A stretch of DNA of 5,340 bases from Collinsella sp. GTDB lineage: Bacteria > Actinomycetota > Coriobacteriia > Coriobacteriales > Coriobacteriaceae. A model generated the notes under the pieces. It had not been told where the DNA came from. It ran no database searches and saw only the letters and a list, made by a program, of their open reading frames with translations. This document shows, one piece after another, positions 1 through 4,877 of this stretch. A program made the translations under genes and the position numbers. Each line of letters begins with the position of its first letter. Within the stretch, counting starts at the first letter, position 1. The stretch covers positions 1 to 5,340 of the forward strand of contig JAHAAK010000060.1 of NCBI GenBank assembly GCA_018376905.1, in the 5' to 3' direction.

Positions 1-300
1 GCATTCAGCATCAGGGTAGCGCTGCGACGCGGAAATCGCGCGCCGTTGCCGCGCCCCGCAGTGCCCGCTTCCCCCGAGAACAATTATCAGTGCAGGTAGG
101 CAGCTTGTCGATTTTCGAAAAAGCCGGCTATGGTTGACCTCTGCGGCTTAAACGTAGTAGATAGGCCCTATTCGTGGCACAGCACCACTCCATCCCAAAT
201 TGGCACCCCGAGCCCTCGTGAGTTGCCAACAAGCTGTTCGACCAGCGCTTTATCCGCGCGGCATTTGGAAAATAGCACCACCGCAAAACCCGCGAGTAGC
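1..300. other. Region without a recognisable gene
   Basis: I can assign no gene here. Both strands are interrupted by stops and no frame gives a recognisable protein. The plus strand is open from the window edge to a TAG at 97-99, about 32 codons rich in Arg and Pro, which could be the tail of an upstream gene or chance in GC-rich DNA. On the minus strand a 44-codon frame is open from 302 down to a TAG at 168-170; its end reads GLGVPIWDGVVLCHE and it has no convincing start or ribosome site. A 10-bp palindrome, TTTTCGAAAA, lies at 112-121. A TTGACC at 134-139 resembles a -35 box but has no good -10 partner. Confidence 0.5.
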
Positions 301-370
301 GCTTACTTTGCTATATCTCACTATACTTTGCTATATCTTGCTATACTTTGCTATATCTTGCTATATCTTG
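301..370 (+). repeat. Tandem 10-bp repeat array upstream of the ATPase
   Basis: Seven contiguous 10-bp units fill this stretch with no spacers. Units 3 and 5 are CTATACTTTG, units 4, 6 and 7 are CTATATCTTG, unit 2 is CTATATCTCA, and unit 1 (GCTTACTTTG) is degenerate. The two main unit types alternate, so there is also a 20-bp period: 321-340 and 341-360 are identical. The array ends 16 bp before the ATPase ATG. Ten base pairs is close to one helical turn, so a protein bound to successive units would sit on one face of the DNA. Units contain TTGCTA and TATAnn hexamers, so the array can also act as a promoter. The period is not a multiple of three, so a coding role is unlikely. A binding site for the adjacent ATPase is inference. 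Confidence 0.93.
339..347 (+). promoter_or_regulatory. Candidate extended -10 promoter inside the repeat array
   Basis: TGCTATACT fits an extended -10 element: TG, one base, then TATACT, which matches five of six bases of TATAAT. Transcription would begin near 354 and leave a leader of about 32 nt before the ATPase ATG. The hexamer 18 bp upstream, TCACTA at 318-323, is a poor -35. The neighbouring repeat offers an alternative pair, TTGCTA at 328-333 with TATATC at 352-357, also 18 bp apart. Because units are 10 bp long this pairing recurs along the array, so several overlapping promoters are possible. Identified by eye only. Confidence 0.4.
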
Positions 371-373
371 AGC

Positions 374-380
374 AAAGGTG
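374..380 (+). promoter_or_regulatory. Ribosome binding site setting the ATPase start at 387
   Basis: AAAGGTG lies 6 nt before the ATG at 387-389 and matches the 3' part of the anti-16S consensus. An in-frame GTG at 378-380 lies inside this site and has no comparable site upstream, so ATG 387 is the preferred start. Choosing GTG would add only three residues. Confidence 0.65.
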
Positions 381-386
381 GCTCAC

Positions 387-1478
387 ATGCAAACAAACCC
401 TTTTAAGCCCACAGCAGGTAAAACACCCCCCACGATTATCGGCCGCGAAGATGTACTCGAAGAATTCAGTGAAGGCCTCACCAACGGGCCTGGTGCCCCT
501 GGGCGCCTAATGCGCATAGCCGGCGTCCGCGGAACGGGCAAGACGGTCCTCCTTGACGAGTGCTCACGTTTGGCGCAAAGCCGTGGCTGGACGGTCATAA
601 AAGAGGTCGCAACCGAGGGACTTTGCCAGCGCATTCTCGAACAGCTGCAGCCCAAATTCCAGGCCAAACACGCCAGATTTGAGCCCACCGTAGCTGGCAT
701 ATCCATCGGCAGCATAGATATTGAGCGAATCGGCCCATCGCTACGCGACGCCATGAGACAGACAATATCCAAGAATGGAAATGGCCTGCTCATCACTCTC
801 GACGAGGTTCAAGACGCAGAGCTCGATGAGGTCCGAACGCTCTCCATTGCGATTCAGCAGGTTATCGGCGAAGACCTTGATATCGCCTTTGTTTTTGCGG
901 GGCTGCCTTCGATGATTGAAAGCATCATCAACGGAAAGACACTTACGTTTTTGCGCCGTGCCCTCCCCTTTGACCTGAAGGCTGTGGCAGTAACCGAAGT
1001 GTCGTACTCCCTCGAGGAAACCATTGAAGCGTCTGGCATGGAGTTGCAGCCAGGTATTGCCGGCCAACTTGCCGAGGCAACGCAAGGTTATCCTTTCATG
1101 ATCCAACTCGTTGGATACTACGCATGGCAGTTGGCAAGACGCGCACATACAGCGATTATTGGAGAAGAAGAAGCCGAGCGCGGCATTGCAACGGCACGCG
1201 AACGCTTCTGCGCCATGGTGATTGAGCCCGCGCTGCAGCGCATTCCGCCCACGTGCATCGCTTATCTGCTGAGCATGGCGTCTTTGGGGCAGACGAGCTC
1301 GACCAGCATGGTTGCCGATGCCCTAAACAAAACGCCTCAACAGGTGAGCTCCGTCCGCAGCCGCCTGTTAAGAGAATCGATTATCGAGGCTCCTTCGTAC
1401 GGCAAGGTCTCATTTGCCATCCCCTACATGCGCGACTACCTCTACGAACACAAAGCCGAACTGGAAGTTGAACTGTAG
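387..1478 (+). CDS. Orc/Cdc6-like AAA+ ATPase with C-terminal winged helix, function unknown
   Basis: This 363-residue soluble protein is a P-loop AAA+ ATPase. The Walker A motif GVRGTGKT is at residues 46-53 and Walker B, LLITLDEVQD, at 134-143 with Asp139 and Glu140 as metal and catalytic acids. AFVFAGLPS at 167-175 fits sensor 1, RR at 190-191 is a candidate arginine finger, and GYPFMIQLVG at 234-243 fits the sensor 2 helix of Orc/Cdc6-like and COG1672-type ATPases. Residues about 285-350 look like a winged helix: a helix-turn-helix near 306-333, then SFAIPYMRDYL. There is no signal peptide or membrane segment. The N-terminal domain order (short lead-in, IIGRE box at 17-21, ATPase) is usual for AAA_16-like proteins. 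It stands alone on its strand behind the decamer array, and its codon use looks less GC-rich than the Kdp and reductase genes, which suggests transfer. The ATPase class is certain. The biological role is unknown; DNA binding to the array is inferred from the winged helix. Confidence 0.9.
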   Translation: MQTNPFKPTAGKTPPTIIGREDVLEEFSEGLTNGPGAPGRLMRIAGVRGTGKTVLLDECSRLAQSRGWTVIKEVATEGLCQRILEQLQPKFQAKHARFEPTVAGISIGSIDIERIGPSLRDAMRQTISKNGNGLLITLDEVQDAELDEVRTLSIAIQQVIGEDLDIAFVFAGLPSMIESIINGKTLTFLRRALPFDLKAVAVTEVSYSLEETIEASGMELQPGIAGQLAEATQGYPFMIQLVGYYAWQLARRAHTAIIGEEEAERGIATARERFCAMVIEPALQRIPPTCIAYLLSMASLGQTSSTSMVADALNKTPQQVSSVRSRLLRESIIEAPSYGKVSFAIPYMRDYLYEHKAELEVEL

Positions 1479-1497
1479 AAACGGCAACTGCCCTGCA

Positions 1498-1550
1498 AGA
1501 CGAAAACCGTTTTCATACGGATTTAAAGCAGACGTAAACGGTTTTCGTCT
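1498..1550 (+). repeat. 15-bp perfect inverted repeat downstream of the ATPase
   Basis: The arms AGACGAAAACCGTTT (1498-1512) and AAACGGTTTTCGTCT (1536-1550) are perfect complements around a 23-nt loop, 19 bp after the ATPase stop. GTTTTACG follows, so it could act as a weak terminator, but the stem base is AT-rich and the loop is long. A second pairing, ACGTAAAC (1532-1539) with GTTTTACGT (1551-1559, one bulged T), uses the same 3' arm and excludes the first. It could also be a protein-binding palindrome or the end of a small mobile repeat. Confidence 0.8.
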
Positions 1551-1648
1551 GTTTTACGTTCGGGAATAAGACGCAAATTGCACTTTCGTATGGTTTTACG
1601 CCAAACGCAACACGCTTTCGTCCGGCTATGCGTCCCCAATCCAGACGA

Positions 1649-1684
1649 AAAGGGCCCCGAGCTCGTGTGAGCTCGGGGCCCTTT
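1649..1684. terminator. Strong bidirectional hairpin terminator
   Basis: AAAGGGCCCCGAGCTC (1649-1664) pairs perfectly over 16 bp with 1669-1684 around a GTGT tetraloop. AAAA at 1648-1651 and TTT at 1682-1684 give a U-tract in either direction. On the plus strand it would end ATPase transcription; on the minus strand it would stop read-through from the flavoenzyme gene. It also isolates the ATPase from the regulator remnant that begins about 50 bp later. Confidence 0.85.
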
Positions 1685-1737
1685 GTGCCGCACATCTATG
1701 AGATGGAATCGATGCGCACGGGCGCTACTCCATGTAG

Positions 1738-1977
1738 CCACCCTGGGATGGCGGAAACCTCGTCGTTCCCCGCCTGATGGGCGTGCTCAAGGCATCCGTC
1801 CCCCTCTTTATCGACGTGACCGGCAAAAAGCTCGTCGAGGAAACTATCCGCACGCACCGCGATGTGGCCGACGCCATCGCCTCGCGCAATCCCACCGCCG
1901 CGCACGACGCGATGTATCTGCACCTGGTGTATAACCGCAACATGATTGCGGAGGGAGCAGAAGCAAAAGGCATTTAG
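1738..1977 (+). pseudogene. C-terminal remnant of a GntR/FadR-type (FCD) transcription regulator
   Basis: The frame is open from a TAG at 1735-1737 to the TAG at 1975-1977 and encodes only the last third of an FCD ligand-binding domain. GNLVVPRLMGVL at the beginning corresponds to the usual 'FH..L..A.GN' helix junction. ETIRTHRDVADAIASRNPTAAHDAM matches in spacing the family's 'HR.I..AI..+D...A..AM..HL' ending, including the metal-ligand-type His. The winged-helix half and most of the FCD are absent. The first ATG (1777) has no ribosome site. The preceding bases in another frame read LLHVATL up to 1745, where a loss of about two bases would join LHVATL to WDGGN, so a frameshift there is possible. 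Full members are about 220-240 residues. It ends just before a terminator and converges on the flavoenzyme gene, which it may once have regulated. Confidence 0.72.
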
Positions 1978-2011
1978 GGCCCGACAATAATCTTTCTTTG
2001 GCAAAACGCAG

Positions 2012-2050
2012 GCGGCGGCTGCCCAACACACAGGGCAGCCGCCGCTTTTT
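2012..2050 (+). terminator. Rho-independent terminator after the regulator remnant
   Basis: GCGGCGGCTGCCC (2012-2024) pairs perfectly with 2033-2045 over 13 bp, with the loop AACACACA and a T5 tract at 2046-2050. This is a canonical terminator for the plus strand. Read from the minus strand, the stem is followed after five bases by TTTT (complement of 2003-2006), so it probably also ends the convergent flavoenzyme transcript, whose stop codon is at 2077-2079. Confidence 0.9.
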
Positions 2051-2076
2051 GCAATCGATTGGTGCAAAGGGGTTGG

Positions 2077-4026
2077 CTAGAGGGCGCAGGCAACCTTGTA
2101 GCCATCGCCGATGGCATCGCGGATGTTGCCACACTTCTGGGCATCGCCCAGCACGTGGACAGCAACACCGGCAGCGGCAAGGTCGTCGACCAGCTTGGTA
2201 TTGGGACGATAGCCCATGGCAAGCACCAGCGTATCGGCATCGGTGATGGTGTGGACCTCGCCATCCTTCTCGTAGCTGATGGTGTCCTCGGTGATCTCGG
2301 TCACTTTGGCCTCGGTCAGAACATGGACGCCCTTGGAGAGCATGCGCGTGATGAGCACCGCGCGACCGGCACCGCCCTCGTTGGCAGCGAGCGTCTTGGT
2401 CATCTCTATGACGGTCACATCGCGATTGGCCGGCGACAGGTCGTTGACCAGCGGGGCCAGGTAATCGGCCGTCTCGCAGCCAACGGTACCGCCGCCCACG
2501 ATGACGATCTTCTTGCCCGGGAAAGCCTTGCCGCTCAGCAGGTCGTCAGCCGTCATAACCTGCTTAAAGCCCTGCATAAAGGCCGGGGCGATGGGCTCGG
2601 CGCCATAAGCCAGGACAACCTCGTAGCCGGCGTAGTCACGCTGAATGTCCTCGGCAGTAAGCTCGGTGCCAAATACGCACTTCACGCCGACCTCGGCCAG
2701 GCGACGGTACTGATACTTGATCACGCGGGTGAGTTCCTGCTTTGCCGGCGGAACGGCCGCGATGCGCATCTCGCCACCCGGCTCGTCCTGCTTATCCACG
2801 AGCACTACGTTGTGGCCGCGCTTGGCAGCAATGTAGGCTGCCTCCATGCCCGCAGGACCAGCGCCCACAACCAGCACGTTCTTAGCCTCGGCGGCAGGCT
2901 CGTAGCCGGCCTCGTCGCGCTCAACATCGGGATTGACGGTGCAGGAGATGCGCTTGCCAAACATAATGCCGTTCAGGCAGCGCAGGCAGCCAATGCAGGG
3001 GCGGATGTCGTCGGCGTTGCCGGCGGCTGCCTTGTTGCAGAACTCGGCATCGCACAGATTGGCGCGGCCCATCATGCAGATGTCGGCAGCACCGTCCTCG
3101 ATCAGCTCCTCGGCAATCCATGCCTCGTTAATGCGGCCGACCGTGGCAACGGGAATGTTGACGTGCTTTTTGATCTCTCGCGAGCAGGCGGCATGCGAGG
3201 CCTGCTGCGTGCCGGCGGCGGGAATGGCAGAGCCGCGCTTGATAGTGGTGCCGCCCGACACATGAATCATGTCAACGCCGGCCTTCTCCAGGCGACGCGA
3301 GACGTAGATCATGTCGTTGAGGGTCAGGCCGCCATCGGTGTATTCATCGCCCGAAATGCGGACGTCGATGATAAAGTCCTTGCCGCAGCGCTCGCGAATC
3401 TCGGCAATGACCTCGAGCAGGAAGCGCATACGCGCGTCGAGCGAGCCGCCGTACTCATCGGTACGCTTGTTGTAGAGCGGGGTCAAAAAGCCGCCGAGCA
3501 TGCCGTGGGCGTGCGCCGCATGGACCTCGACGCCATCGACGCCGGCCTTCTGCATACGCACGGCAGCGTCGCCAAACTGATGCGTGAGCTCGTGGATCTC
3601 ATCGACCGTGATAGGACGCGGTGCCTCGCGGGCATAGGACGGTCCCACGAAGGACGGAGCGATCAGGCGCGGCGTGCCCGGAATGTTAAAGGCCATGTAG
3701 GCGGGGTGGAAGAGCTGCGGCATGATCTTGCAGCCGTACTCGTGCACAGCGGCGGCAAGCTTTTCCCAGCCGGGGATAAACGTGTCGTCGTAACAGCACA
3801 TGTCGCCCGGCAGATAGGTATAGGTGGGCTCGACCGTCACGACCTCGGTTATGATGAGGCCCACGCCGCCCTTGGCGCGGGCACGGTAATGATCGACCAA
3901 GTCGTCGGTCACATAGCCATGATCGGCCAGGTTCGTGGACACCGGCGGCATAAAGACGCGGTTCTTGACCTCGGTCGTACCGACCTTGATCGGACTAAAG
4001 AGCATTGGATAGGCGGAGGACTCCAT
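2077..4026 (-). CDS. NAD(P)H-dependent 2-enoate reductase-like flavoenzyme (OYE barrel + 4Fe-4S + FAD/NAD domains)
   Basis: This 649-residue cytoplasmic enzyme has the full architecture of the 2,4-dienoyl-CoA reductase / trimethylamine dehydrogenase / 2-enoate reductase family. Residues about 7-335 form an FMN-binding old-yellow-enzyme barrel, with HAAH at 169-172 (His pair holding the substrate carbonyl) and NKRTDEYGGS at 186-195. A [4Fe-4S] site follows: Cys344, 347, 350 and 362. GAGPAG at 388-393 binds FAD and GGGTVG at 511-516 binds NAD(P)H; the GD at 627-628 closes the FAD site. Electrons would pass from NAD(P)H through FAD and the cluster to FMN and reduce an activated C=C bond. One residue more than YqjM-type enzymes between HAAH and the next Phe recalls 2-enoate and bile-acid reductases (BaiCD, BaiH), from memory. 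The start is supported by GAAAGGA at 4034-4040. The substrate cannot be told; no bai or fatty-acid genes are nearby. Its possible regulator is the convergent FCD remnant. Confidence 0.92.
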   Translation of the reverse strand: MESSAYPMLFSPIKVGTTEVKNRVFMPPVSTNLADHGYVTDDLVDHYRARAKGGVGLIITEVVTVEPTYTYLPGDMCCYDDTFIPGWEKLAAAVHEYGCKIMPQLFHPAYMAFNIPGTPRLIAPSFVGPSYAREAPRPITVDEIHELTHQFGDAAVRMQKAGVDGVEVHAAHAHGMLGGFLTPLYNKRTDEYGGSLDARMRFLLEVIAEIRERCGKDFIIDVRISGDEYTDGGLTLNDMIYVSRRLEKAGVDMIHVSGGTTIKRGSAIPAAGTQQASHAACSREIKKHVNIPVATVGRINEAWIAEELIEDGAADICMMGRANLCDAEFCNKAAAGNADDIRPCIGCLRCLNGIMFGKRISCTVNPDVERDEAGYEPAAEAKNVLVVGAGPAGMEAAYIAAKRGHNVVLVDKQDEPGGEMRIAAVPPAKQELTRVIKYQYRRLAEVGVKCVFGTELTAEDIQRDYAGYEVVLAYGAEPIAPAFMQGFKQVMTADDLLSGKAFPGKKIVIVGGGTVGCETADYLAPLVNDLSPANRDVTVIEMTKTLAANEGGAGRAVLITRMLSKGVHVLTEAKVTEITEDTISYEKDGEVHTITDADTLVLAMGYRPNTKLVDDLAAAGVAVHVLGDAQKCGNIRDAIGDGYKVACAL

Positions 4027-4075
4027 GCGGGATTCCTTTCATTTGAGCCGCTAGGCGGCAGTTGCTAACACACCT

Positions 4076-4115
4076 ATCGTATCAGTATCCGCCGCATTCG
4101 CACTCGCTCGCACTC
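4076..4115 (-). promoter_or_regulatory. Candidate promoter and operator region of the flavoenzyme gene
   Basis: On the minus strand TACGAT (4081-4076) is a plausible -10, giving a start near 4069 and a leader of about 43 nt. The -35 position (around 4099-4104) has no good hexamer. It is covered instead by two copies of GAGTGCGA (4115-4108 and 4105-4098) whose starts are 10 bp apart, an arrangement typical of an activator site next to a weak -35. TATC occurs three times on the plus strand at 4075, 4080 and 4086. The leader also holds a 5-bp GCCGC/GCGGC hairpin at 4047-4059. All found by eye. Confidence 0.3.
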
Positions 4116-4139
4116 CCTACCTTCAATCCCGACCCTCAC

Positions 4140-4211
4140 AAAAAAGTTGCGGTGAAATACGGAGTAGATGAGGCTTTTGACAGGCAAAACAGTCCGTATT
4201 CCACCGCAACT
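4140..4211 (-). terminator. Long hairpin terminator after kdpC
   Basis: The arms at 4145-4163 and 4193-4211 pair over 19 bp with one mismatch, around a 29-nt loop that itself contains TTTTG/CAAAA (4175-4179 and 4185-4189). Read on the minus strand the stem is followed by T6 (complement of 4140-4145), as expected for the end of the kdp transcript. The long, nearly perfect arms are larger than a normal terminator needs, so this may be a dispersed intergenic repeat used as a terminator. An upstream 8-bp segment (4221-4228) can pair with 4198-4205 and compete with the stem. Confidence 0.8.
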
Positions 4212-4274
4212 GATGGGCGGGGTGGAATTGAGGGCTCAGATAGTCAGTCATGCCCTCATCCGCCACTCCCTCAC

Positions 4275-4865
4275 CTACAGCGCGCCGTCCAGCATAAGGT
4301 TCACCTTGAGCACGTTGACCGTGGGCTCGCCGAAGACGCCCAGGAATCGGTCCTTGGTGCACGCGGCGATGATCTCGCGCACCTCGCCTTCGCTCTTGCC
4401 CGTGGCCTTGGCAAGGCGCGGGACTTGGTACTCGGCGGCATCCGGAGAGATCTCCGGGTCGAGGCCGGACCCCGAACACGTCACCAGGTCGACGGGCACA
4501 GCGTCCATATCGGCATCGGGGTTGGCGGCGCGGATCTTCTTCACGCGCGCATCTATCAGCTGCCGATACTCCTCACTCGCCGGGGACAGGTTGGACGGGG
4601 CACCATACGCCATGAGCTCGCCGTCTTCGCCTTCGACAATTGACACGTTCTGGATACGACCCCACATGTGGGCTTCGTCATCGAAGTTCTGGCCGATGAG
4701 CTCGGAACCCACAACCTTGCCGTCGACCGTAATAAGCGATCCGTTCGCCTGGTACGGAAACGCAAGCTGCGCGACGCCAGTCACCACGAGCGTGTATCCC
4801 AGGCCGCAGACGATGGTAAACAGCGCGAACACGCCAAGTGCGCGCGATGCGATACCTTTGAACAT
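4275..4865 (-). CDS. kdpC: Potassium-transporting ATPase subunit C
   Basis: KdpC is the small membrane-anchored subunit of the KdpFABC high-affinity K+ pump and stabilises the KdpA-KdpB complex. This copy has 196 residues, the normal length. One N-terminal transmembrane helix spans about 8-32. It is followed by the conserved QANGSL (39-44), WGR (68-70), PSNLSP (90-95), VPVDLVT (123-129) and the family signature SGSGLDPEISP (131-141), then QVPR (147-150) and FGEPTVNVLKVNL near the end. WGRIQN replaces the WGRPSA seen in enterobacterial forms, as I recall for other anaerobe KdpC proteins. The start ATG is preceded by GGAGG (complement of 4871-4875) five bases away, and only 12 bp separate it from the kdpB stop, so the two are co-transcribed. 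A hairpin terminator follows. No kdpD or kdpE is seen downstream. Confidence 0.96.
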   Translation of the reverse strand: MFKGIASRALGVFALFTIVCGLGYTLVVTGVAQLAFPYQANGSLITVDGKVVGSELIGQNFDDEAHMWGRIQNVSIVEGEDGELMAYGAPSNLSPASEEYRQLIDARVKKIRAANPDADMDAVPVDLVTCSGSGLDPEISPDAAEYQVPRLAKATGKSEGEVREIIAACTKDRFLGVFGEPTVNVLKVNLMLDGAL

Positions 4866-4877
4866 ACAAACCTCCGT

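Noticed and set aside
134..163. Promoter with TTGACC at 134-139
   Set aside because: The best -10 at a suitable distance matches only three of six bases, and no gene follows at a sensible spacing.
301..370. CRISPR array
   Set aside because: Units are 10 bp and contiguous with no unique spacers, and no cas gene is present.
130..510. Plus-strand frames running through the decamer array
   Set aside because: The 10-bp period translates to a repetitive LLYLAILCYILLY-type string and the frames overlap the ATPase start out of frame. No ribosome site or family resemblance.
383..1148. Minus-strand frames inside the ATPase gene
   Set aside because: They are shadows of the ATPase coding sequence with no domain and no independent support.
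301..1690. Insertion sequence or transposon
   Set aside because: No transposase or recombinase is encoded, and I could not find terminal inverted repeats with target-site duplications. Only the cassette-like boundaries remain as a finding.
2077..4026. Naming the flavoenzyme fadH or baiCD
   Set aside because: The architecture is shared by several enzymes with different substrates, and no bile-acid or fatty-acid genes lie in the window.
2059..4068. 669-codon plus-strand open frame over the flavoenzyme gene
   Set aside because: It is antisense to a full-length, motif-complete flavoenzyme. GC-rich codon use leaves the opposite strand open, and its product has no recognisable motif.
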